From Arthrobacter liuii (lineage in GTDB: Bacteria; Actinomycetota; Actinomycetes; Actinomycetales; Micrococcaceae), in the NCBI RefSeq assembly GCF_014639275.1, contig NZ_BMFW01000029.1, forward strand, positions 1 to 44,819: 44,819 nt of DNA, in the 5' to 3' direction. A program made the translations under genes and the position numbers. The notes under the pieces were generated by a model that made no database searches, had not been told where the DNA came from, and saw only the letters and a program-made list of their open reading frames with translations. Shown here in pieces: positions 1-6,778 of this stretch (positions within the stretch are counted from its first letter, which is position 1; each line of letters begins with the position of its first letter).

Positions 1-1
1 G

Positions 2-109
2 GTCAAGGCCGGGACGAGCATCACGTTCACCGCCCCGGCAAAACCCGGAACGTACACCTACCACTGCACCTACCACTCCAACATGCACGGAACTCTGACC
101 GTCAAATGA
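2..109 (+). CDS. C-terminal end of a cupredoxin-domain (blue-copper-like) protein, partial
   Basis: Only the last 35 residues are inside the window; the start lies upstream. The tail ends YHCTYHSNMHGTLTV, which carries the Cys-x2-His-x2-Met spacing of the type-1 copper loop, preceded by the usual beta strand PGTYTYHC. This is the C-terminal half of a plastocyanin/azurin-like fold, so the protein probably binds copper and is exported or membrane-anchored, although its N-terminus cannot be seen. The stop codon overlaps the ATG of the next gene (ATGA), which implies translational coupling with that membrane protein. A copC relic follows, so the setting is copper handling. Confidence 0.85.
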   Translation, partial: VKAGTSITFTAPAKPGTYTYHCTYHSNMHGTLTVK

Positions 110-591
110 GCCCCGACCAAGGCCACGGCCGCGACGCCGGTGACACAGGGAACACCAAACCGCTGAACAGGCCGCTGCGGAGCAGTGCCGCATGCCTGGT
201 CCTGCGGGTCCTGGCCGCGGCCGCCCTCGCCGTGGACGCCGCCATACACTTCCGCCTTGCCCCCGGCTACCAGTCAGCCGCCCCGGAAGGCTTCGGCGAA
301 GGCAATCTCTTCCTCGCCGAAGCCCTCACCGCTGCGGTGGCCGGGCTCTACGTCCTGATTCGCGGCAGCCGCCCGGCCTGGGTCCTGGCACTGCTCACCG
401 CCGGGGGCGGGTTCGCGGTCCTGGTCCTCTACCGCTACATCGACATCCCCGCGTTCGGGCCCTTCCCCGCCATGTACGAACCTGTCTGGTTCTTCGACAA
501 AACCCTCACCGCCACCGCCCAGGCCATCGCGACCCTCCTCGCGGCCACGGCGTTGCTTCTCCAGCCTGGGACCGGGAACGCCGCCTCCTGA
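106..591 (+). CDS. four-helix integral membrane protein coupled to cupredoxin
   Basis: A 161-residue protein with no domain I recognise. Hydrophobic segments lie at about 28-48, 68-86, 91-109 and 132-152, separated by a periplasm-sized loop (49-67) and a Tyr/Pro/Phe-rich loop (110-130). The N-terminal 25 residues are polar and lack a cleavable signal. A His sits at the end of helix 1 (DAAIHF). The start overlaps the stop of the cupredoxin gene, so the two are made together, which suggests a membrane partner for that copper protein. Whether it transports or only anchors cannot be told from sequence. Confidence 0.75.
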   Translation: MSPDQGHGRDAGDTGNTKPLNRPLRSSAACLVLRVLAAAALAVDAAIHFRLAPGYQSAAPEGFGEGNLFLAEALTAAVAGLYVLIRGSRPAWVLALLTAGGGFAVLVLYRYIDIPAFGPFPAMYEPVWFFDKTLTATAQAIATLLAATALLLQPGTGNAAS

Positions 592-649
592 CCCATACCG
601 GGGCACCTGCGCTGGCCGACAGAGCTGGGGGCCCGATGTTGACCTGTTG

Positions 650-1222
650 TCAGAAATCGGGGCGGCTCAATCGGCGCTTCACGGCGACGGGCAGGCCCAA
701 GAACGCGATGATGAGCAAGAGCGCACGGCGCCGGCCGCAATCATCCCTGTTGGAAGGGCTGTGCCGGTACTGGGGCTGTTACCGGCCTGGGCAACTGGCA
801 GGGAAGCTGTGGGACTGCCGGTGCCGGCGGTGAAGGTAAAGGTGCCTTCGATGGCGTGGCCATCGGCGGAAGCAATCCGCCACGTCACCGTGTAGTTGCC
901 CTCCGGCGCATCAGCCTTGACTGCCTGTCTAACGTGGTTGTCGACGATCATGACGGGCCCATCGGCCCGGTCCACTCCCGTGGCGTCTACAACCCGGACC
1001 AGGGATCCGATGGCAAGGGGTGTGTGATCGAACGTGAGCCCTATGTCTGCGGGAACAGTTCCGACCACGGAGCCGTTGGCCGGGTCGGTGCTTTCGATAG
1101 AGTTATGGGCTTGTGCTGCGATGGCTGGAAGCATTAGGAACGCTGCGATGGCGCCAGCAGGAAACTCACCGCCGGGGGTGACTGCGCGGGGGGCCTTGAA
1201 GTTGGAGGAAAGTGCGAGTCAT
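650..1222 (-). pseudogene. copC-like copper-binding protein gene, broken by two frameshifts
   Basis: The central frame (1134 down to about 730) encodes a CopC domain: it begins HNSIESTDPANG just after AQA, an ideal signal-peptidase site that would leave the N-terminal copper-binding His, and ends with the conserved ASADGHAIEGTFTF. No start codon with a full signal peptide exists in that frame. The missing N-terminus (MTRTFLQLQG, ATG at 1222) is in another frame and joins perfectly if one base is removed from the run of six G at 1188-1193. At the 3' end the C-terminal membrane helix (LLLIIAFLGLPVAVKRRL, stop at 650) is in a third frame, reached by adding one base near 724-732. Two compensable single-base lesions mean either a dead gene or assembly errors. 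An intact protein would be about 185 residues, periplasm-facing and membrane-anchored. Confidence 0.75.
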
Positions 1223-1373
1223 GACGACGGGAGAGGCGCACCGCTTCGGATGCCCTGGGTTCGTGCTGACGTTCGGCGTGAATTGGTCGCCCATACCGAA
1301 TCCGGGAATTGCCCTGCCCTCCCCGCGGTGAGGTTCAGCCTTCACAGTCGGTGCAGTACGAGTGGCCGTCCTT

Positions 1374-2006
1374 CTACAGGGCAATCAGGGTTGAGGCCGC
1401 GGGTGCAAGGGCGGCATCGACGAGGATTTCTGCCGCGGCACGGGCCTGGCGGGCTGATTCCGCGCTCCCTGCTATCGCAGCGGTCGTCACTGCGCCCTCG
1501 GCGAGGATCGCCAGTTGCGGGGCAAGCGTCTCCGGTGCCCCACTAGCGGTCGCGACGCGAGCCAGGTACTCCTGGAACTCCTTCTTTTGGGCACGGACGA
1601 TTGCAGGAATGCGCCCGGAAATCCCTCCGAGCTCACCAAAAGAGTTGATGAAGGCGCACCCGCGAAACCCCTCGGAGGTGAACCATCCGGCCAGGAAATC
1701 AAAGACGGCCAGCAAACGCTCCCTCGGCACCTGCGTTGACTCCACCTGCGCCCTGAGATTTGCCTCCCAGGTACCGCGCCAGCTGAGGAGCACCTCTTCA
1801 ACGATGTCTTCTTTGGACGGGAAGAGCCGGTACAGACGCTTAAGCGAGACCCCGGTGACCGCGCGCAGCTCATCCATTCCCACGGCAGTGAATCCCCGGG
1901 CATAAAACAACGGACTCACGGTTTCGATAATCGTCGCCCGCATCACCGCGTCCTCGGCAAGGACACGGTCGGCGGCCCAGTGGTCTTCTTCAGTCACAGC
2001 CTTCAC
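1374..2006 (-). CDS. TetR/AcrR-family transcriptional regulator
   Basis: About 207-210 residues. Residues 20-70 form the TetR DNA-binding domain (a helix starting MRATIIETVSPLFYARGF, then the helix-turn-helix GMDELRAVTGVSLKRLYRLFPSKEDIV). The rest is an all-helical ligand domain containing the FRGCAFINSFGE motif common in TetR proteins that sit next to small catabolic enzymes. The first GTG (2006) has its purine-rich stretch too close; a GTG three codons later (1997) with upstream GAAGAAGTGAAGG may be the true start. It is divergent from the sigma-factor gene. A palindrome GAACGagCGTTC at 2065-2076 overlaps the probable -35 region of this gene and recurs before the hydrolase at 2931, so the regulator probably controls itself and the hydrolase. 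The ligand is unknown. Confidence 0.9.
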   Translation of the reverse strand: MKAVTEEDHWAADRVLAEDAVMRATIIETVSPLFYARGFTAVGMDELRAVTGVSLKRLYRLFPSKEDIVEEVLLSWRGTWEANLRAQVESTQVPRERLLAVFDFLAGWFTSEGFRGCAFINSFGELGGISGRIPAIVRAQKKEFQEYLARVATASGAPETLAPQLAILAEGAVTTAAIAGSAESARQARAAAEILVDAALAPAASTLIAL

Positions 2007-2064
2007 TTCTTCCGATTCGCTTGCGTGATCGACGCCTGTTCCTTATCCTAAGCGAAGGACCCGG

Positions 2065-2076
2065 GAACGAGCGTTC
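2065..2076. promoter_or_regulatory. candidate TetR operator, copy 1 (tetR/sigma intergenic)
   Basis: Perfect palindrome GAACG-AG-CGTTC. It lies just upstream of a -10-like TAGGAT (minus strand, 2046-2051) that would serve the TetR gene. The same GAACGAGCGTT sequence appears at 2892-2902 in the hydrolase promoter. Assignment to the neighbouring TetR protein is inference. Confidence 0.55.
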
Positions 2077-2148
2077 TCCTCGGTTTGGATCTGACGGTTG
2101 GTTCTATCCGTGGCCCGTTCGGGGCCGGCACTTGAAGGTGAAGGCACC

Positions 2149-2730
2149 ATGGACACGCAGGCCCGCGACGCCCCAGCCCCTGAAGACCCGACATATCTCA
2201 CCGGGTTACTGCAGGAAACCGGTGAGGGATGCCATGAGGCTTTCACGGAGTTCTACCGGCGCACCTCGCGGCGGGTGTTCGGGGTGGTGCGCCGTGTGGT
2301 GGTCGATCCCGGCCTCAGCGAGGAGGTGACCCAGGAAGTCTTTATTGTGGTTTGGCAGGACGCATCAAAATACGACTGCGTGTTGGGAAGCCCGACCGCC
2401 TGGCTGTTTACCATCGCCCACCGCAAGGCTGTGGACAAGGTCCGCTCGCACCAAAGCAGCATCAACCGTGACGCTCGATGGGCCGCCGCCTCCTGGACCC
2501 GCCCCGACGACGAGGTCGCCACGTCCTTCACAGACAGGATGGAAGCCCTGCAACTGATGGACTCACTGGCAGCATTATCACCGCTGCAACGCGAAGCGAT
2601 TGTGCTCGCATACTTCGGCTCCCTCACCTACCGTGAAGTTGCTGAGAGTCTCTCCGAACCGCTGCCCACCATCAAGTCAAGGATCCGCGATGGTCTGAAA
2701 CACCTCCGCGGTCAACTCGAACCCGCCTGA
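2149..2730 (+). CDS. ECF-type sigma-70 family RNA polymerase sigma factor
   Basis: A 193-residue protein with sigma region 2 at about 30-102 (AFTEFYRRTSRRVFGVV ... LSEEVTQEVFIVVWQ ... AWLFTIAHRKAVDKVR) and region 4 at about 134-187 (LSPLQREAIVLAYFGSLTYREVAE ... PTIKSRIRDGLKHLR). This is the SigK-like ECF arrangement. I chose ATG 2149 over GTG 2098 because GAAGGTGAAGG precedes it at 2134-2144 and the 17 extra residues are not sigma-like. In SigK systems a membrane anti-sigma factor (RskA) normally follows; none is here. It is therefore an orphan or is controlled by another route, perhaps by the divergent TetR. The next gene on the strand is a hydrolase 200 bases away. Confidence 0.9.
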   Translation: MDTQARDAPAPEDPTYLTGLLQETGEGCHEAFTEFYRRTSRRVFGVVRRVVVDPGLSEEVTQEVFIVVWQDASKYDCVLGSPTAWLFTIAHRKAVDKVRSHQSSINRDARWAAASWTRPDDEVATSFTDRMEALQLMDSLAALSPLQREAIVLAYFGSLTYREVAESLSEPLPTIKSRIRDGLKHLRGQLEPA

Positions 2731-2857
2731 GGGTGCCGGCCGCCGCGGCCCGAAGACCGCCGTCGATCATCAGTTGAGCATTGCTGCGGAGAACACAGAC
2801 CGCCGCGCTGTCCCCGGGCACCCGGTCGGCTCTTAGCGGGAGTTTACGCGGCAGTGT

Positions 2858-2886
2858 TTGCTGGAGAACAGACTTTCCCGTACGGT
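2858..2886 (+). promoter_or_regulatory. promoter of the hydrolase operon
   Basis: A -35-like TTGCTG at 2858-2863, a 17-base spacer and a -10-like TACGGT at 2881-2886 place transcription start near 2893, inside the repeated operator. Confidence 0.5.
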
Positions 2887-2891
2887 CTGGA

Positions 2892-2903
2892 GAACGAGCG
2901 TTT
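2892..2903. promoter_or_regulatory. candidate TetR operator, copy 2 (hydrolase promoter)
   Basis: GAACGAGCGTTT repeats the first 11 bases of the palindrome at 2065-2076. It covers the predicted transcription start of the hydrolase gene, a position from which a bound repressor would block initiation. Confidence 0.5.
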
Positions 2904-2930
2904 TCTGATATTCGTTGGAAGGACTACCTG

Positions 2931-3764
2931 ATGTCGTTCATTACTGTCGGAACCGAAAACTCAGTCCCCGTGGAGCTCTACTTCGAAGACCACGGGCAGG
3001 GCCAGCCGGTTGTGCTGATCCACGGGTACCCGCTTGACGGGTCCTCGTGGGAGAAGCAGAGCGCAGCTCTGCTAGACGCCGGCTACCGGGTCATCACCTA
3101 CGACCGGCGCGGTTTTGGCAAGTCCTCCAAGCCCTGCACGGGCCACGACTACGACACCTACGCCGCTGACCTGAACGCCGTGCTCGAAGCCCTCGATCTC
3201 CATGATGCAGTCCTGGGCGGGTTTTCGATGGGAACCGGTGAAGTGGGCCGATACCTCAGCACATACGGTCCTGACCGGGTGTCGAAGGCAGTCTTTCTCG
3301 GTTCGCTTCAGCCGTTTCTGCTGAAGACCGATGACAACCCTGCGGGGGTTCCGCAGGAGGTGTTCGACGGGCTGCTTGAGGCCGTAAAAGCGGACCGTTA
3401 CGCCTTCTTCACCAACTTTTTCGACAACTTCTTTAACACCAGGGACTACCTTGGGGCCCGGCTCAGTGAGGAAGCACTCACCGCCAACAAAAATCTTGCC
3501 TATGCGGCATCGTCGTACTCATCGGTGTGGGCCCAGCCGACGTGGCTCACGGACTTCCGCGCGGACATCGCCAAAATCACTGTGCCGTCGCTTATTGTGC
3601 ACGGCACCGCCGATAACATCCTGCCGATCGACTCGACCGGACGCGAGTTCCACAAAGCCCTGCCTGCAGCCGAATATGTGGAGATCGAGGGCGCCCCGCA
3701 CGGGATGCTGTGGACCCACGCCACCGAGGTTAACGACATCCTCCTAAGCTTCCTTGCCAAGTAG
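2931..3764 (+). CDS. alpha/beta hydrolase, non-heme chloroperoxidase / arylesterase-like
   Basis: A 277-residue cytosolic alpha/beta hydrolase. Features in order: oxyanion-hole region VVLIHGYPLDGSSW (27-40), YDRRGFGKS (57-65), nucleophile elbow GGFSMGTGE with catalytic Ser99, an acid in the strand IVHGTADNILPI, and the catalytic His in GAPHGML near the C-terminus. This pattern is typical of cofactor-free haloperoxidases/perhydrolases; most enzymes so named are probably esterases. ATG 2931 is preceded by GGAAGGA at 2917-2923; a longer reading to 2781 has no hydrolase-like sequence. It is 23 bases upstream of an ICL/PEPM enzyme gene, likely one operon, with a TetR-type operator in the promoter. 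Confidence 0.9.
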   Translation: MSFITVGTENSVPVELYFEDHGQGQPVVLIHGYPLDGSSWEKQSAALLDAGYRVITYDRRGFGKSSKPCTGHDYDTYAADLNAVLEALDLHDAVLGGFSMGTGEVGRYLSTYGPDRVSKAVFLGSLQPFLLKTDDNPAGVPQEVFDGLLEAVKADRYAFFTNFFDNFFNTRDYLGARLSEEALTANKNLAYAASSYSSVWAQPTWLTDFRADIAKITVPSLIVHGTADNILPIDSTGREFHKALPAAEYVEIEGAPHGMLWTHATEVNDILLSFLAK

Positions 3765-3787
3765 CGGACAGAAAACGGAGAAGAACA

Positions 3788-4567
3788 ATGACCGAAACGA
3801 ACACGTCAGGCCGCGCGCAGCAGTTGAAAGCTCTGCACGAGGCCCCGGAGATCCTGCGGGTTGTCAACGTCTGGGATGCCGTCAGCGCGGCAACGGTCGC
3901 GGCACTGCCCCGGACGAAAGCGATTGCCACCGCAGGCCACTCCATCGCCGCCGTCCATGGCTACGCTGACGGCACAATGCCACTGGAAACAGCGCTGGCC
4001 GCGGCCAAGACAATCGTGGACGCCGTTGACCTCCCCGTCACGGCCGATCTTGACGATGGTTACGACAACCCGGCTGAGACGATCCGCAGGGCTATCGCAC
4101 TGGGCGTTGTTGGTGCCAATGTTGAAGACCGGCTCCGGCCGTTCGATGAAGCAGTCGCCCGCGTGCACGCCATCATGGCTGCCGCCAACGACGAAGGCAT
4201 CGCGTTTCAGTTGAACGCCCGCACGGACGCGATTGCACGTGGCGGTGACCGGCCCATCAAGGACAGCATCGATGACGCCGTCACCCGGGGCCGCGCGTTC
4301 CTTGACGCCGGTGCCGCACTGGTGTTCGTCCCGGGAGCACTCACACGGCAGGTCATCGAACCCCTGGTCGAAGGACTGGGAAGCGGAAAGCTCTCAGTCA
4401 TCGGCGCACCGGGCGCCCTCCCCGCAGCCGAACTGCAGGAACTAGGAGTAGCCCGGGTCTCCTACGGCCCCTTCACCCAGCGCGTCGCCCTGCGTGCACT
4501 CAGGGACCTCGCCACCGACCTGTACGGGACCGGCGTTGTCCCCGCCGACACCCCGCCCCTGAATTAG
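3788..4567 (+). CDS. isocitrate lyase / PEP mutase superfamily enzyme
   Basis: A 259-residue TIM-barrel enzyme of the ICL/PEPM superfamily. Seen: the N-terminal HEAPEILRVVNVWDAVSAATV segment, the Mg-binding TADLDDGY loop (about 79-86), GANVEDR, an LNARTDA strand and a C-terminal RVSYGPF. Family members cleave or form C-C or P-C bonds next to carboxylates (2-methylisocitrate lyase, oxaloacetate decarboxylase, phosphonopyruvate enzymes). The isocitrate-lyase KKCGH active-site loop is absent, so true isocitrate lyase is unlikely and the substrate stays open. The upstream GGAG before the ATG and the close spacing to the hydrolase gene support co-expression. Confidence 0.85.
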   Translation: MTETNTSGRAQQLKALHEAPEILRVVNVWDAVSAATVAALPRTKAIATAGHSIAAVHGYADGTMPLETALAAAKTIVDAVDLPVTADLDDGYDNPAETIRRAIALGVVGANVEDRLRPFDEAVARVHAIMAAANDEGIAFQLNARTDAIARGGDRPIKDSIDDAVTRGRAFLDAGAALVFVPGALTRQVIEPLVEGLGSGKLSVIGAPGALPAAELQELGVARVSYGPFTQRVALRALRDLATDLYGTGVVPADTPPLN

Positions 4568-4763
4568 GTACGTACCAAGCCCGGAGATTTGCCGCTGCGA
4601 ATAGCAGAAACAGCCTTCCCAATGTATTCAGGAGAATAAGGGCTTGCAGTGTCCGGATCACCGAAGCTGGTCCCTGTACTCCGGGCTGGGCTGTTCCTTC
4701 TTACGGGCTGCACCGCAGGCGGTGCCCGACCCGCCCCGGCAGCGGCGGGTCCCCTGTCGACGG

Positions 4764-4954
4764 CGGATCTTGCCCATGCCCTGGTAGTGACGAAAATCGA
4801 TCGGCTCGGGCGGCCGTTGGAAAACCTCATCGAGGTCTCCAGGACTCTCCAAGAGCGGGAAGTGGATCTGGTGGTACTGGATCAAAGCGTAAATACGTCC
4901 ACCGCGATGGGGCAGATGTTCTTCCAGATCCTTGGCTCAATCGCCGAGTTCGAG
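4764..4954 (+). pseudogene. serine recombinase (resolvase/invertase) fragment
   Basis: About 60 residues match the middle of the catalytic domain of Tn3-type resolvases and Pin-type invertases: ALVVTKIDRLGRPLENLIEV, then ERE-VDLVVLDQSVNTSTAMGQMFFQILGSIAEFE. The N-terminal part with the catalytic Ser and the whole DNA-binding C-terminus are missing, and identity stops abruptly after AEFE. An open frame runs through 4649-5011, but its ends are not resolvase-like. This is a dead remnant of a transposon or invertase gene. Confidence 0.8.
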
Positions 4955-5277
4955 AGTCCCGGGCAGATATCGTGCAGGTTGAAAATTACGGATTGTGCAG
5001 AGGAGTCTTGAGGGGGATGCGGTTTGGTGCAGGCGACTTCGGAAAGGTCGATGTCCCTACTCGTCTGCACAACACCGAAAACACGGGCCCAGCTGTGCAG
5101 ACGGGTACTGAAAACGACACCCCTGCCCGCGTCAAGGGTTCGGTAAGCGTTTTCCAAATCTGCCCGAAACACCGTGCGGTCGTTTCCCGGCGTCCCGCCG
5201 CGGGAAGGCGGGACGCGTACATGGGGAGCCCTGTTCGGGCCGCAGCCATTGTCAGCTGCTTCTGGCAGGATGGACCG
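4955..5277. other. non-coding stretch with a strong hairpin
   Basis: No credible gene. CGTCCCGCC (5191-5199) and GGCGGGACG (5207-5215) form a perfect 9-bp stem with a 7-base loop, without a T tract. It lies about 60 bases before the RNase HI start. Apart from this hairpin and the likely RNase HI promoter I see nothing. Confidence 0.5.
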
Positions 5278-6360
5278 GTGACGATTACTGCAGCGGCTGA
5301 TGGTTCGGCCTTGGGAAACCCGGGTCCGGCCGGTTGGGCCTGGTATGTGAATGACGATTGCTGGCGCGCCGGCGGCTGGCCGCACGGTACTAACAACCAA
5401 GGTGAGCTGATGGCCGTGCTTGACCTCCTGCGCGCCACTGCGCACCTGCCCGGCGAAGACCTGCGCATCCTTTGCGACAGCCAGTACGTGATCAATTCAA
5501 TCACCAAGTGGATGCCGGGCTGGAAGCGCAAAGGCTGGCGCAAGGCCGACGGAAAGCCCGTCATGAACGTGGAACTGCTGAAGGAACTCGACCGCGAACT
5601 GGCGGGCCGCACCTACATATTCGAATGGGTCAAGGGCCACGCCGGCCACGACCTGAACGAGGCTGCCGACGAACGGGCCAGGGCGGCGGCCACCGCCTAC
5701 CAGCAGGGCGTGGCAGCAAGGTCAGGGCCCGGATTCCCCGGCGGACACCACCCAGGTGTTCACCATGAGGGCACGGCCGGGCATTCCCTGGACGCGCAGT
5801 CGCAGACAGGTGTGGGCCTCCCGCCTGCCACGCTGGACATCCCAGCGGCTGCCCCCGCGGGTCCGGCGGCAGCACCCGGCAGAAACACGCCTGCAGGCGC
5901 CGGCAGGCGGCCCAGGGCCACTCCTGAGCCGGTTTCCGCCTTCGATGAACTGGACCTTTTCAGCCAACTGGACAACGAAGCCCTTGAAGTGGCGGAGGCA
6001 ACGCAGCAGGCCGGTTCCATCCCGCCCGAGGCATTGGTGGAAGAGCTCGAACGTGAGCTGCTGGGGCCGCTGGTGCGGGGGGATATCGGCCGGACCGCCG
6101 TCCTCCTGCACCCGGACTTCATGGAGATCGGCAGCTCGGGAAGGGTGTGGACGCGGGATGCCATGATGATGGCCCTCGAGGAGGACCCCGGTGAGCGGAC
6201 CGAGATCGAAATTCTTGGTGCTGACCGCATCGGTGCCGGCGCGGTACTGCTCACATATCGAAGCTTCGCGCGCTCCGGCTCCACGCTGCGCAGCTCCCTT
6301 TGGGTCCTCGATGGCGGCCGGTGGCGGCTGCGGTTCCACCAGGGAACTCCGGAGGCATAG
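5278..6360 (+). CDS. RNase HI fused to a C-terminal NTF2/DUF4440-like domain
   Basis: A 360-residue protein. Residues 1-145 are ribonuclease HI with all active-site residues: D8 (ADGSALGNPGPAGW), E43 (NNQGELMAV), D67 (CDSQYV), H121 (KGHAGH) and D131 (NEAADERA). It should cut RNA in RNA-DNA hybrids. Residues 146-220 are a Pro/Ala/Gly-rich linker. Residues 220-360 (LDLFSQLDNEALEVA ... GPLVRGDIGRTAVLLHPDFMEIGSSGRVWTR ... WRLRFHQGTP) look like a DUF4440/SnoaL NTF2-like domain, often a ligand-binding or enzymatic cone. GTG 5278 is preceded by CAGGAT six bases upstream, the leaderless pattern seen elsewhere here. The open frame extends upstream to 4972, but that part is not conserved-looking. Confidence 0.88.
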   Translation: MTITAAADGSALGNPGPAGWAWYVNDDCWRAGGWPHGTNNQGELMAVLDLLRATAHLPGEDLRILCDSQYVINSITKWMPGWKRKGWRKADGKPVMNVELLKELDRELAGRTYIFEWVKGHAGHDLNEAADERARAAATAYQQGVAARSGPGFPGGHHPGVHHEGTAGHSLDAQSQTGVGLPPATLDIPAAAPAGPAAAPGRNTPAGAGRRPRATPEPVSAFDELDLFSQLDNEALEVAEATQQAGSIPPEALVEELERELLGPLVRGDIGRTAVLLHPDFMEIGSSGRVWTRDAMMMALEEDPGERTEIEILGADRIGAGAVLLTYRSFARSGSTLRSSLWVLDGGRWRLRFHQGTPEA

Positions 6361-6384
6361 GCCGGTTTCAGGGGGACGGTTGGG

Positions 6385-6672
6385 TCAGCTGAACCGCTGG
6401 GTGTTTCCCTGCTCCGCCTGGGCATAGGTCGCCGCCGCAGAGGCCAGGGCAGTGTTGATGGAGGCGAGTGACGCCTCCACCCTGCCCTGGGTGATGGTCC
6501 ATTCGGTAATGAGAGCCTGGAAGTTGGTGGCTGCGGAACCGCGCCATGAACCCTGCAGCTCGTCCAGTCCGCGCTTCATCGTTTGCACGTCCGCGCTGAT
6601 CCGGTCCACGGTGGCCTGCACGTTGGCGGACTTGAGCTGCAGCAATTCGGTGTCGACGGAAATAATGCTCAT
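6385..6672 (-). CDS. WXG100-family (ESAT-6-like) secreted protein
   Basis: A 95-residue helical hairpin protein. Trp43-Arg-Gly45 (QGSWRGSAA) is the WXG turn between two helices, and the C-terminal YAQAE fits the YxxxD/E signal for type VII (ESX) secretion. Such proteins form antiparallel dimers and are exported by EccC-type ATPases, none of which is in this window. AAAGGG precedes the ATG. It lies 106 bases downstream of the sensor-kinase gene on the same strand, so it may be read from that operon or from a promoter in the gap. It converges with the RNase HI gene 24 bases away. Confidence 0.9.
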   Translation of the reverse strand: MSIISVDTELLQLKSANVQATVDRISADVQTMKRGLDELQGSWRGSAATNFQALITEWTITQGRVEASLASINTALASAAATYAQAEQGNTQRFS

Positions 6673-6778
6673 GGCTGTGCCCTTTCGATACGGCGGGCGG
6701 AACGCCCCCGCGCCCGGCCGTTCCGGGCTGCTGGGACGAGCCTACGGAGCAGCGGCCGGCGGGAGCCATGGCCGGCGG

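Noticed and set aside
1335..1373. A short Cys-rich peptide on the minus strand (DGHSYCTDCEG)
   Set aside because: Bounded by stops on both sides and only a dozen residues long, with no start codon.
4972..5277. A 102-codon upstream extension of RNase HI
   Set aside because: The catalytic domain begins at GTG 5278 and the extra residues are unlike RNase HI; a leaderless -10 supports the later start.
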